Source: Humulus lupulus (taxonomy: Eukaryota; Streptophyta; Magnoliopsida; Rosales; Cannabaceae). From it: a stretch of 64,000 nucleotides of DNA. The position numbers and the translations under genes were made by a program. The notes under the pieces were generated by a model that was not told the DNA's origin, ran no database searches, and saw only the letters and a program-made list of their open reading frames with translations. The stretch covers positions 35,920,607 to 35,984,606 of the forward strand of contig NC_084802.1 of NCBI RefSeq assembly GCF_963169125.1. The letters are read 5' to 3'. Below, piece by piece: positions 23,641-35,782 of the stretch; the first letter of the stretch is position 1, and every line of letters begins with the position of its first letter.

Positions 23641-25043
23641 GTAGTATTTGAATGATTTTGTTTTCGCTAGCGAAAGAGAAAGAGAAAGAGAAAGAAGAAA
23701 AGAAAAGAGGCTGTTCTTCATAAGTTTCATTTCCCAGTATCCAAAACTAACAGAAATTTTTACACAATACACAAACGCCCTTTCTCTCCATTATCTCGAA
23801 ACCAAATCTCTTTATTTTCTCTCCAAATCGCTCCAAATACTCAAAACCCTAACCGCTCTAATCCCTTTCCCTCTCTCTCTCTCTCACCTCATTCTCTCTC
23901 TCTCTCTCTCTCCGTGCCGTTTTTTTCTTATTTTTTCTCTCTAAAACGTTTCGGCTATCCGAAACATTATTTTTCCTTTCGAGAGGTTAACCGCAAACGC
24001 ATTGGTTTCGATTCAGGGCACAGAGATTATCAGGACGATTACGTTTCTTCGCCATAATCGTCAATCGAACCGGGTAGGGTTAGTTCTCCGCCTCTTTCTC
24101 CCTATTGGGTCCTCGCGTTCTCGCTCTACAATTTTATTGTGTTTCAGTGTTTTTGATATCGTTGCTCAAACCCTAGGTCCTGTGGAAGTGATAGAGGCGG
24201 ATGTGTGGTAACTAGGGTTTACATATTTGTGGAATTTTTTTTCTGTCTTATTTTATTAATACATATTCGGACTTCACTCTCTGATTTCTCTGGATGCTTA
24301 GGGTTTTAATTTGATTGAACAAGTTTCCGGGTGTGAATTGTTATTCGAGAATATTGGGTAGTCTTTCTTTGCCAAATTATCTGACTGGGGTTTTCAATTT
24401 TTATTTTGGGCAGATATGAGAGTGTTGTGAGTTTCTAGTTATCATCCTCGAATCCATCTTTTTTGAAGATGGAAGTGTAGTGGGTTCCTTTTCTCTCCAG
24501 TTTTTTTTTCTTTCTGTTATTGTCGAGACTCTCTTGCATCTTGTTCTTCCATTGCCTTTATTCTCGTCTTCTGGGTGTTTAAACACCCTTGTGAAATTTG
24601 TAATTCTTTCGGTGTTGTTCATATATGTGGAGGAAGAACACTTGTTACTGAGAAGTACGGGCCATTTCGTTATTTGATTAATTTGAAGTGATTGCAATAC
24701 AACTGGTTCACTTAGGGATAGGAAAAACCTAGGTGGTGATTGGAATTCAGGGTGGCTTTGTTTGAAGGATAACGAGTTTTAGTTGCCGAGTTAACAACTG
24801 TGGGAACATTGGTTGTTTTATTGATTACGTTGACTGAGATAAATAACCCATAAGTATCCCATATTAGTTGATTAGTGTGCAATTGAATGAGTGCGTTGCT
24901 AATTGGCTTCGTACTGTGAAGCAAAGGTTGAACTTATAATTCAGATATTCTTTGTCGAATCATAACAATTTGGGAAAGGTTTGAGGTTGTGAAATTGGCA
25001 AGAGTGTTTCTGTTGTAATATCTGATCATGTTCAGTGCTCCTT
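23641..25043 (+). promoter_or_regulatory. Core promoter and 5' leader of the vasculin-like gene, with leader intron
   Basis: A GA-repeat (about 23670-23700) is followed by a CT-rich tract (23871-23940), typical of plant Y-patch promoters and leaders. Transcription probably starts between about 23700 and 23950. A likely leader intron runs from GTAACT at 24208 to TTCAG at 25035, leaving only 8 leader bases before the ATG at 25044. An ATG at 24201 would join the main frame across this splice (see findings). Exact transcript ends are inferred. Confidence 0.6.
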
Positions 25044-28000
25044 ATGGAAAGAAGTGAACCTGCGTTAGCTCCACAATGGTTGAGAAATACCGGAAGTGTT
25101 ACTGGGGGTGGCAATTCAGCCCACCACTTTGCGTCTTCTTCTCACTCTGGTACACCCTTTTCTAAAACTTGTACACCCAAGTGGTGCTATTACTATGAAC
25201 TTGTACTCTCTTTTTTCTTCTTTCCGAGTCCATGTTACATCTAATACTTCTTGGATTATTGGTGATTGTAGTAATGTATAATTAATTTTGTTTTGTGTTA
25301 CAATTGTCATGTAGATGTTTCTTCTTTGGCTCCTCATGCAAGAAGTAGAACTTCTAAGACCTTAAGTGAATTTGAAACTCGTTCCTCTTTTCTTGACCGG
25401 TCTTCCTCATCTAACTCGCGAAGGAGTTCAAGTAATGGTTCTGCTAAGCATGCCTATAGTAGTTTTAACAGAAGTCACCGTGATAAGGACCGAGAAAAAG
25501 AGAAAGATAGATTTGGAGACCATTGGGATCGGGATTCCTCTGACCCCTTAGGAAATATATTTACCAGGGTTGAGAAGGACACACTGCGGCGTTCTCAGTC
25601 TTTGGTTTCAAGGAAACCAGGTGAGCAATTGTCTCGAAGGGTTTCTACGGACTTGAAAAGCTCTAGTAATAGTAACCACAGCAATGGCAATGGCACACTT
25701 TCTGGGTGTCTTGGTGCTAGCATCCAGAAGGCTGTATTTGAAAAGGACTTTCCCTCACTCGGAACTGAAGAAAGGCAAGGTGTCCCTGATATTGGAAGAG
25801 TTTCCTCTCCTGGTTTTACTACAGCTGTTCAGAGTTTGCCTGTTGCTAATTCTTCTTTGGTTGGTGGAGAGGGTTGGACCTCAGCTCTTGTAGAGGTGCC
25901 ACCAAAGAACGGAAACAGTGGCTCAGGATCTTTTCCCTTGCAACAAACTGCTGCAGCAGTTACTTCAGGGTCTGGCACTCCAACTGCAATGGCTGGTCTT
26001 AATATGGCTGAAGCTTTGGCACAGGCTCCATCACGAACTCGTGCTGCACCACAGGTAATTGAGAAAGTCATATGTTCCTCTATCTAACAATTTGTAGTTG
26101 CGGCTTTTTTTTCCCTTGAAAAAATATTGTACTTTTCATTACTATTTTTTTTGACAAAACACTACTCGTTATCAATCTAACTATAATTATTATTGTATTG
26201 ATTTCTTTTTGGGCTTTCTAGTTGTCTGTCAAGACACAAAGGCTCGAGGAACTGGCTATAAAACAGTCAAGGCAACTAATACCGGTGACACCTTCCTTGC
26301 CTAAAACATTAGTAAGTGGATTGCATTTGATAGCTGTTGTAGCCTGTTTTTATATGTACTACGTAATTGTTGGATATTGTTAGTTGCTAATGGGTTTTTG
26401 TTGTCGTGTATTGTGTTAAAATTTTGTAACATTATAGTATTTTGTCAGTTTGCTATTCTGGGCTGGGAGATGAAAACAATAACCAAACTGTGATTAAAGT
26501 TGTACTTTTGTTGCCTCTTGTTTACTCTCTAACAAACCGTGGGCTTGTAAAAATGTCCTGGTAATTGAGTAGCTTCTGGCTTTCATGACTAGGTTTTCTT
26601 ATATCTTTCCTCATAGTAATAAACTAATGTAATGACCCAAGGGATTTTGTGAATTTCAAGTTTATGAGTTTATTTTTAGTTCGGTTCTCATCCAAGAATT
26701 AGAATCTGTTTTTAGATTCCTTTTGTTTTTTTTACTGAAAGTTTATTATTGCTCTAGTTATCCTCAATTCATGACCTGTAAGCACATATATGTAATAATT
26801 TTTGCTTTGTTTTTGTTTAGTAAGGAGTAATTTGACCATAGGTTATAGTGCACTATTGAACAATTTTAGTGAACATTTTAATGTTTATATGTTCATAGCC
26901 TTGTACGGTTGCCTAATTTGCATCTAAGACTACTCTGGGATGGCTCCAGTAGTTGTTACTTTCTAGTATGAATGTATTTGTTTGTACTTCTAGTTGGAGA
27001 AATTACCATAGAGAATCATGACATAGTTATCTTTTTCTGTCGTAAAATTGAGTTGTATTTATTTATAAGATGTTGTAAGCATATTATTGACTAGCTTACT
27101 CATTAACTGTTGGTACGAGAAATTTCTGTCATATTCTTCAGGTACATTCATTTAAGATTTTATCCCAGCCAGAAGAAAAAGTGTCCTTTTTGTTTTTTTA
27201 GTTTGTTCTCCCCTCATAATTTACCTATTATAACAAAATATATGGTCATAAAACAGAAGAATCTGTGCTGAGCTTATGTTATAGTATTGTACCATAGATG
27301 CTGTAACTTGCTAGTCAAACGTTAATAATTTTGTCATTTTTTTACTTTGATTAATGTTAGGATATTTTTTTTGTTTGGTTGTATACTTGAACGTTACCTT
27401 CACCATTGGGGGCCATTTTCTTGAGGTGTGAGTGTAAGTGTTTCTTTCATATCATTTGATTCTCTTGTAATTTGAGATGTGTAAGCTCTGCCATCTCTAC
27501 TCCCTTGGATCACTTGGGAGGCAAGATTGGAATGTATAGTGAGGTCAATTGTTTGCAAGATGGTTGCCTTGCAGACTACTGTTTTGGTGTTTATAGCTAG
27601 CAGCACTCTTGAGAGTGCTTGAGATGTGGACCAAAATATTACTTTTTTGTATTATAAGTAATTTGTGGAGTCCACATGTTAAATAGTAAGACAATAGTGT
27701 AAAAGTGACTCTGAAAACTTAGCACTCATTTTATTATGATTATTGAATTAAATAGTTGTTTTAACATATAAAGTTCTATATTTTGGAAAGGAAAAAAAAT
27801 GTGGCCTTGGTCATTATTTTTTAAAACAATCTGATGGCAATGACTTTTGCTTAAGACGTATAACTAGATAGGTTATTTTGATTCAGGGCTTTGCTAATTG
27901 TTGTGGCTGTGTCTCTTGTATGTTGCTTTCATCTTGTATTTGCAATGTCTGTTGAGCTGCCTTTTGTAAGTATTCTTACTTGTAAGCATACTTTGTTAAC

Positions 28001-29552
28001 ATAGATGATGTATTTTCCCCCCCAAACAGTAAATCTTAACTATAACAATCATGTTCATTACCCAAAAAAAAGAAAAACTGTGGCTATTTCTATTTCATAA
28101 TCTGTGCTTGAATTTGTTCAAATAAGACATTATTTAGTTAAGTTTCTAGTCAGTTTAAATACTACTATCATCTCATGGAAATAATCTAAATGATGTTTTA
28201 GAAGTGTTGGATTAATTCATGTGCTTGGGCACATTCCTCTCACCTTGCCGATTTGTTTTCCTCTAGTAAGTGGTGGTTGGTTTTTCGTGGTGGTAAATCT
28301 GGGGTGGGTGGGCGAGCGGGCGAATATTCTTCAGACAGCTAATTCTGAGGATACTTTAGCTTACAATGTGTAACTCGTATCATATATGTACTTATTGATG
28401 ATTGTATGGCTTTTTTTAATATATTGAAACGGCTCATTTAACTTTTCAGACTCTCAGTTCTGATAAATCAAAGCCCAAAACTGGTGCCAGAACTGGTGAG
28501 ATGAATGTGACTCCTAAGAGTGGACAGCAGCAGCAATCCTCATTGCACAATGTTAATCAATACCTACGTGGTGGAAGTATGAAGCCTGATACTCCAAAGA
28601 CATCTCATGGGAAGTTTCTCGTTCTTAAACCAGTCCGGGAGAATGGTGTCTCTCCTTCATCAAAAGATGTCACTAGCCCAACATATAGTTCCACTAGTAA
28701 AGCATTTAATACTCAAGTGGCTGCTGCTCCTCCAGTTGTATCTGCTTCTTCTAGGAGTCCCAACAGTCGGAAAGTTTCCTCTCTGGAGCGCAAGGTTGCT
28801 GCTCTGGATTTGAAATCAGGACCTGCTTTGGAAAAGAAACCTTCTTTGTCTCAGTCCCAGAGCAGGAATGATTTTTTTAATCTCATAAAGAAGAAAACCT
28901 CAGTAAACCCTTCAACTGCCCTCCCAGATTCAGGTCCTCATATTTCTTCTCCTACTAGTGAAAAATCAGGTGAAGAAACTAGGGAGGCATTCAGTGCTCC
29001 TGCAAGTCCACACACTGTTGAAAACGGTGCTGAAGTGAATGGCAATGGTGATAGCTGTAAAGAAATACAGAGGTTTTCTGATGGTGGAGAGGATGAATGT
29101 CCCAGCGCTGCTTTATATCTGGATGAGGAAGAGGTTAAATTCCTCCGATCACTTGGATGGGATGAAAATGCTGCTGAGGATGAAGGGCTTACAGAAGAGG
29201 AGATCAGTGCGTTTTATGAGGAGGTAAATAGATCTTTGTATTTGTATTTTTTACTATGATGGCTTTAAAACCATGAAGAGTTATAATAAAATTTCGTACA
29301 CATCTAAAACTAGAGTTTCAGTAGTTTGAGTTGAGCTCATGTAGTACAAAATAGTTTTCTCAATAATTGGACTCTTGTCTTACTAACTACATGTTGGTTG
29401 TAATTCTTATGTAGTGCATGAAGAAGGGGCCATCCTTCAAACTATGTCGTGGATTACAGCCAAAGTTTTCAATGCTGCCTGAATCTCATGCCACTAACCC
29501 TGGTGGGGCTTCTTCTGAATTAAGTTCGTCTGACTCGGGATCTGATGCATGA
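25044..29552 (+). CDS. Vasculin/GPBP1-like nuclear protein, five coding exons, 615 aa
   Basis: Exons: 25044-25149, 25315-26054, 26222-26311, 28450-29223 and 29415-29552. All introns are GT-AG, and the joined length is 1848 nt with an intact frame. The protein starts MERSEPALAPQWLRN. It has a Ser-rich segment, a basic/acidic run (HRDKDREKEKDRFGDHWDRD, about 75-95), FEKDFPSLGTEE (about 150), GKFLVLKPVRENG (about 350), SRNDFFNLIKKK, and a conserved C-terminus, DEEEVKFLRSLGWDE ... LTEEEISAFYEE, ending SSSDSGSDA. These blocks match, in the same order, those I know from vasculin (GC-rich promoter-binding protein 1) of animals: APxWL, EDFPSL, the LV(I/L)K motif, LLKEMGW, LTEDEM and an acidic Ser tail. 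That points to a nuclear role in transcription. Plant members are mostly uncharacterised, and binding to DNA is not shown by the sequence. No domain of known enzyme type is present. It is the only intact host gene in the window. Confidence 0.9.
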
Positions 29553-30060
29553 TATTACTTCTTTTTTTCCCCCCTTACATAATTAGATCCAAGAAGTTCC
29601 AATTTTTTGAAAGCAGATGGTTAGTTTCTTTCTTTCTTTTTTTTTTCTTATTTTTGTTTTGAAAAGAAAGCTGATGAGTTGGGTATGAAAGAAGAGAGGG
29701 TGGGTTTTGGTTGGAACTCTGTATTCTGCAAATAGTGCAATAAGTTACAGGTGCCCCAATCCTACCTTTTGCTAAAACGAGGTTTTTTTAGGTTCCAAAA
29801 AATTGTTAGGGAGAGGGGTAGGGTAGGGGCTGTTTTGTCTGGCTGTGAAAGGTGCTTAGAAATTGCGTCCTTTGGTGTTATTTTGGTCCTTTTCCTTTTT
29901 TCTTTCAGGAGGGTTTGATTCAAAAGAAAAAGGCTCATGCTGTTTTTGGTCAATTTTACGGAAAAAGAAATCAAAAAAGTTTTATTTTTAGTTGACATCA
30001 TTCTTTCTTTTACTTTTTATATATATATGAATCAATTTAGCATTTAGAACTTGTTTAATT
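29553..30060 (+). other. 3' untranslated region of the vasculin-like gene
   Basis: T-rich sequence follows the stop codon. A clear AATAAA is not obvious; the transcript end is probably between 29800 and 30060. The 79-codon minus-strand frame here is not credible as a gene. Confidence 0.5.
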
Positions 30061-31156
30061 GTCTATGTATTCTCATTTTGTTGTTAGTTTTTGTAAAAAG
30101 CAGGTCACGTTTATACTAGTTTGGTACTATTAATTTAAGCATGAAATAGTAAATGTAAAGTGAATTTTAAAAACCAAAACTTTAAAATCCGTTGAGCAAG
30201 TTAAGTGCCTGCATAATCTGCTGCACTTGAGAACGCTTTGTGAAAAATCTCATTTTCTTTAAAAAGAAAAACTAATAAGAATTGTATATTTTTTTAAAAC
30301 TCCATTAGATAATAAAATGAACCAGAAAATTGTGGAGACTTGTAGGATTAAAACAGGTGTCTACATTGCATTGCCTATCTCTTATGATCTTATCCAAAAG
30401 AGTGAACGTAACTATCTGACAGGGAGACCAGGGCTTTTTATATTTGACCTCGGTGCTGAGTCTTGACTCGAGTATGAAATGAAAAAAAGCTGAACATCAC
30501 GTAATTGGACGAGTGATGTGGCTTTGGTTATTGGATTTCTAGAAGTGGTAGATGGCAATATTTAATTTGTCTTCAGTTATTATTCTTATGTGGCAGTCAA
30601 AACAAACACTTTCATTATCTTGGGGCGCTATTATAAAATGAGTGTTGCTTGTCATATTTAATTTTGTTAAACACCGCATGATATCGTATTCAATTCAATT
30701 ATTGATTAGTGATATTTAATAATATTTATTAAATTCAAATAAGTGACTCAAGATTTTACTTATAAAAGTAAATTACTTTTTTGTGATATTGGGCATCAGT
30801 AATTTTAATAATTTTTTATAACAATATATATTGTTAATATAGTAGGTATTTCACAAATTTTTAAAATTTAAAAAAAAATAATTTATAGTACTAAAAATAT
30901 GGTTCAAATAATTAATTGCATGCATGACAGAATGTTTAAATCCTAATTTTTGTAACGTAAATTATTAGAAATTTTTCAAAAACTAGTAAGATGTCTCTTA
31001 CAAGTACAATATACATCGTCATAAAAAAAAATTAAGTTATGATATTTCTATGTGCTGAAAATTGAGATGTCTTTGCCAGTAAAAGTAAAAGTAGCACTTA
31101 AGTATAAAAATGTCCTACATATATATGCTCAATATAATTTCTTTTAATCTTTGCCT
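30061..31156. other. AT-rich intergenic DNA
   Basis: Nothing recognisable: no long frame, no LTR ends and no inverted repeat that I could detect by eye. Confidence 0.5.
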
Positions 31157-31676
31157 CACGAAACTCATTTTCGTGAGTATACTCCTTTATAAAAAAAATA
31201 CTTATTTCTAATATTTTTTATTATGATAAAGTTTTGACCATGAAAATGAGTAGTTTTCAAAAAATGCTAAAAATGAACGTTGTAAGTCTTTGTCCTAGCT
31301 TTCCAATACCATTGATTTTATGTCATTTGAAGTTTTGTAGAACAAGATATGACTTAAGACTAAGCTTTAACTTGTTGATATTAGCCTTCAAAAAATTATT
31401 TTTTAGCGACCTATTTTTTTCCCCAAATAAAAGCTCTACCTTCTAGCATTCCAACAAAAACATATTTGGAGTGTAGAGATCAGTGTGGCCAAATCATTTC
31501 CCAACCTCATTTTTGCGAGTATACTCCTTTAAAAAAATGTTGATTTCTAATATTTTGCGTTAGGACTAAGTTTTATAATGAAAACGAGCGATTTTTTAGA
31601 AATGCTAAACATAAAAGTTATAGTCCTATCTCTTAGATTTCCAATGACGCTGACTTTATGACATTTGAAGTCTAGT
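31157..31676. repeat. Diverged direct duplication
   Basis: About 31157-31335 and 31500-31676 are related copies. They share GAGTATACTCCTTTA, TTTCTAATATTTT, a GAAAA(T/C)GAG block, AATGCTAAA, CTTTCCAAT/GATTTCCAAT and ACATTTGAAGT/CATTTGAAGT in the same order, with offset near 343 bp. They may be remnants of one element's terminal repeats or a tandem duplication. Confidence 0.6.
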
Positions 31677-32811
31677 CGTGCTTGCTAGACAAGGTTGGTA
31701 GAAAAATACAACACAGATACAATAATAATAAAAATCTATATATTATTGAATTAGTGATTGTATTTTGTTTGGTAAACACTACTAATAATTTTAATCTCTT
31801 GATCTGGCTTCATAGGTTAAGTATATCTAAATTATCTGAAAAATATTGCGCGTTAATTTCATTTGCATTTCTTATCTCATTTAACTCACATATTGCATAC
31901 AAATTTAATTCATTAAATCTATTTTTAAAAAAAAGAATAATTCATTAAATCTACTAATTAAAAATAGGGTTTTCAATAATATTTGTTCCTTACTTTAAAA
32001 TTGTTTTGAGTTTTAATTTTGAAACCTTTTAGGATGTCTTTGTGTTTTTAGAATTAATGAGATATTTGAGGCATAGATTTCTAAACTTTTTCCAATTGTA
32101 GCATTTATATACTCAAACTTTGTTTTAAGAGAAAAATAGTCAAACATGCCAAAATAGTGTGGTTGCCACAATCTCCTTTAACTCTGCTGAATATTGACCA
32201 GGTTGATGTCACAAATGTTGAAATTGATCCATCTCATAATATAAAAAAGTGCACTTTACAAACTTATGGTAAAAAATAAGTTACTTTGTATAAAACTTAT
32301 GCCACAAAAATATGATAACTCTAGAAAATAAATAAATAAATATGAGAATCCCACAAAATATTATAAACAAATGGAAATATCACATATTATGCATACAAAT
32401 ACTCTAAATTTTTCATATATGCCCCATAACTAACTTTTCCCAAAATATGTCATTTTGTAATTATTAGACCCGATTGCACCTCCCATTAACTCCCCCCCCC
32501 CCCCCCCCCTCTCTTCCAAGATGGCACCACCACAACCACTTCCTCAAGGCAGCAGAACACCACCACTCCACGCTGACACCGTCATTAGTATCACCCTCTC
32601 CATTGACGCCGCCACCTCCACCACCATTGAAGCACCCCATCCAAACTCTCTCTTTATTTTTTTTAAGTTTTAATGATGAAAAATCTAATCTAAAACAAAA
32701 TCCCAAGAAAAGAATGACTTAAGACACTAATTTATAGATTTCAAACACTTATGTACAAGATTTTTGAGTTTTATTTGCATTTTTTTCAGATCTAGAATTT
32801 TGAAAAATTGC
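31677..32811. other. AT-rich intergenic DNA with a C homopolymer
   Basis: No gene seen. A run of about 17 C (near 32493-32509) is followed by a short stretch rich in CCACCACC (32520-32640). That stretch opens frames on both strands purely through composition. Confidence 0.5.
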
Positions 32812-33585
32812 AGAAAAATGACGTCTAACGATGCGTAACGATACATATGCGATGTCATTGCAATAGTGTCTTGAAAATATGGTTTTTGGCAAAAAATAAA
32901 TGATGTCTAACGATGCTATTGCGATTCTATTGCGATGGTGCCTTTCAAACATGATTTTAGGCCAAAAATGATACATAACGATGGTGTTGCGATTCTGATG
33001 CAATAGCAGTGCGATGGTACATTAAAAACATGGTTTTTGCCAAAAAAATGATACCTAACAATGCTGCTGCGATGCTGTTACGATGGTGCCTTGGAAACAT
33101 GGTTATGCCTAGCGATTCTGATGCGATGGTACATTGAGAACATGATTTTTGGCCGAAGAATTAATCCTAACGATGCTGTTGCGATTCTATTGCGATGGTT
33201 CCTTGAAAACATGATTATGCCTAATGATGCTGATGCGATGCCAGTGTGATGGTATATTGAAAATATGGGTTTTGGGCAAAAAATGTTGCCTAATGATGTT
33301 GCTGCTATGCTATTCCAATATTGTAGCGATGGTGCCTTGAAAACATCGTTTAAAGATACCATCGCAACATCGCAATAACATCGCAGCAACATCATTAGGC
33401 ATCATTTTTGGGCCAAAAACCATGTTTTCAATGTACCATCATATTGGCATCGCAAAAACATCGTTAACATAATTGTTTGGCCTAAAAACCATGTTTGTAA
33501 GACATTATCGCAATAGCATCGCAGTAGCATCGTTAGGATTCATTTTTTTTTGCCAAAAACCATATTTTCAAGGCAAAAAAACAAT
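32812..33585. repeat. Foldback tandem array of roughly 60-80-bp units
   Basis: About eight direct units fill 32812-33350. Each is built from CCTAACGATGCTGTTGCGAT, GCGATGGT(G/A)C(C/A)TTGAAAAC and ATGGTTTTTGGCCAAAA. From about 33353 to 33585 three to four units of the same sequence appear in the opposite orientation. The whole could fold back on itself. Units tend to alternate between GTGCCTTGA and GTACATTGA versions, a dimeric higher-order pattern. Coding frames crossing the array (for example 33078-33395) are by-products of the repeat. Confidence 0.8.
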
Positions 33586-34011
33586 GAGATTTTTGGTTTG
33601 TCACACCGGCAACAAAAAACGGACGTCGTACCTTTGGTCACTGCTGACGTTATCTCTAGTTTGTCTTCTTCTTCTGTGCATTTTTCTTCTTCACGTTCTT
33701 CTTCGTCTTCTTTGTTGTTTCAAATCTATTTTTTTTTTAGATCTATTTTTTTTTCCATATCTCTCTAAGTAACCGATTACTGCATGATCTGGTTTTGTTT
33801 TTCATAATTGAGTTTTTCGAGAACCTAGTTGTACCCAGTTATCTTATTCAATCTCCTTCTTCTTATTTTGCATTTTAAATCTGATTTTTCACTTTAGATT
33901 GAATTTTTTTTCTTCCAGCCTTAAGTGTAACCGATTACCATCACGATTTTTTCAGTTTTTTTTCCTCATATCTGATTTTTTTTTTCAGACCTGTTTAAGT
34001 ATCCTTGTGTT
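33586..34011. other. T-rich intergenic DNA
   Basis: CTTCTT-rich sequence (33650-33740) and T runs. A 99-codon frame here is low-complexity and not supported as a gene. Confidence 0.45.
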
Positions 34012-34215
34012 AGGATTAATGCCCTAAAAGTATGTAAAGACATTTTATTGAATTAAATAAAAAGAAATTTTTTATTATTTTTGAATATTATAATTATTGT
34101 TTGAATTGATTATATTATAATATAAAGAAAATTCATTATTCATTCACGAGAATATGATCTTGTATTAGTACAAGATAATTAAGATCATATATAATGCATA
34201 AAATAGTCAGTAACA
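34012..34215 (+). repeat. Truncated copia LTR (5' end only)
   Basis: It begins TGTTAGGATTAATGCCCTAA and follows the copia LTR at 5037 for about 200 bp, including ATGATCTTGTAT(T/G)AGTACAAGA and TAAGATCATA. Homology then ends at about CAGTAACATATTA. The rest of that LTR is missing. Confidence 0.75.
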
Positions 34216-34841
34216 TATTAAATATTACAAATAGATTAAAATTATAAAAATAACCTCAAAACATATTAAAACTAGCTACTAAAACTATATAAAAATAAAA
34301 TATGGTATACAAATAAAATATTACAAATATATGGGAAAAAAAACTCCCATAAAAATGTAAACAAACAAAAAAAAAATGTCATAAGAAACTCAAGAAAAAA
34401 AACAGCCACATTTTTCAAAGTTTAAAAAAAATCTCATATTTGGTATAATTTCATCTATAAAATATATAATTAAATTGAGTTTCAAATAGAAATATAAATA
34501 TATATATTAAATTAGAAAATTATATAAATTAACTCTAAAATTAAAAATATTAATCAAAATTTATTTAATTCATTAAAAGAAATATATTTATTTATAAAAA
34601 ATTAAAAATAAATATTTTTCTCCAATGTTGTGCCATTTTTATTAGTGAAATATGTTTAAATTTTGACTTCTTATTTATATATAGTGTCCATATTTTAGTT
34701 TTTTTTTTTCTAAAAAGAAAATTAAAAATCACGTATTCATCATGAGAAAAATGAAAATGAATTCTAATGTTGTGTATATAGAACTAAAAATAATAATATT
34801 AAATTTGTTATAAAAATATTAAGAATTATTGAAATATAAAG
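34216..34841. other. Very AT-rich DNA, no feature seen
   Basis: Runs of A and T with no reading frame and no clear repeat boundary. Confidence 0.45.
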
Positions 34842-35109
34842 TGTAAGGAAAATATATAGACACAGGAATAGAGAGGAATATTAAGAGAAAGTAAACTCTT
34901 GTGTATTATTTCAATGAGGATGTATCCATATTTATACAGATAAATATGATATAGAAAAATCAAGGAAGTATCATAAATACAATCAATAATTAATGTTGAT
35001 ATTTAAATTTAGGTAACTTGGTGATTCTCCATTATTACGATATTTAACTAAGGAGATTCTTCATTATTATGGACATTCATATATATATATATACATAATA
35101 TTTATAATA
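34842..35109 (-). repeat. Short copia LTR, minus strand
   Basis: On the minus strand the sequence after the purine tract CCAAGTGGGAG begins TATTATAAATATT at 35109 (expected TG has become TA). It has a TATA-like GTATAAATATGG and ends CCTTACA at 34842, 268 bp. Its size and purine tract suit a Tork/Tnt1-type copia 3' LTR. Confidence 0.65.
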
Positions 35110-35210
35110 CTCCCACTTGGATGTCCATAAAAATTGCCTCATTAAAAACCTTGCCAGTAAAAACCAGTGGGTCAAAAGCTCGGTCAAGGAAAAAAATGTG
35201 CGGTGTGCAT

Positions 35211-35560
35211 TTACTCCCCATCATATTGACATTCATGGAGATATTTTAATTGACACATTTCATTCTTATGTACCATCTTCTTGAATGTTGACGTTGGTAA
35301 TGACTTTGTGAATAAGTATGCGAGATTATCACTAGATCGATTTTGTTGAACATTAATATCACCACTCTTTTGAAGGCTATGTGTGAAGAAGAATTTTGGC
35401 GAAATGTGTTTAGTTCTATATTCTTTATTGTATCTCATTTTAGCTGAGCATTGCATGCACTGTTATCTTCATAGAGAATTGTTGGTACTTCTTTATCGGG
35501 TGATAATCCACATGTTCCTCGAATGGTACTTCTTTATCAGGAGTAGCATTAATATTTAAT
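35211..35560 (-). pseudogene. Copia RNase H C-terminus remnant
   Basis: The minus strand encodes PTILYEDNSACNAQ (from about 35500), then after a break RTKHISPKFFFTH, GDINVQQNRSSDNLAYLFTK and KSLPTSTFKKMVHK, the usual end of copia polyproteins, with the stop at 35211. It precedes the purine tract and LTR above, so both belong to one truncated element. The 5' part is missing. Confidence 0.8.
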
Positions 35561-35591
35561 GTTTAAATTATCAATACTTTATAGTATTAAG

Positions 35592-35770
35592 TGTTGTGAA
35601 AAAATGATAACGCAAGTATATGTATCGTTTCAAGTAATAAATTGCATGAGTATCGTCTCACGAAAATTGAATTACCAAGTACCAATATTTAATTCATAAT
35701 CTTTATTTGGCTAATGAAGAATTGTCGACTAAAGAAAACTAAAATATAAACATAAAAATTATGAAACAAA
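35592..35770 (-). repeat. Athila-type LTR terminal fragment
   Basis: It starts TGTTGTGAAA, then CGCAAGTATA, CAAGTAATAAA and GTATCGTCTCACG. This is the same order of words as the Athila LTR end at 6243 (TGTTGTGAA, GCGCAAGTATAC, CAAGTAATACA, TTCGTCTCCACAGG). The fragment appears cut where the Tat LTR begins at 35783. Confidence 0.6.
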
Positions 35771-35782
35771 ACAATTAAAAAC

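Noticed and set aside
26312..28449. Possible nested gene or extra exon in the 2.1-kb third intron
   Set aside because: No frame with plausible splice sites or motif; the flanking exons join in phase without it.
32812..33585. Repeat array as a possible CRISPR-like array
   Set aside because: Units are contiguous and diverged with no unique spacers, half are inverted, and the host is a plant.
33473..33772. Frame of 99 codons rich in Leu/Ser
   Set aside because: Runs from the foldback repeat into CTTCTT-rich DNA; no homology features and no gene context.
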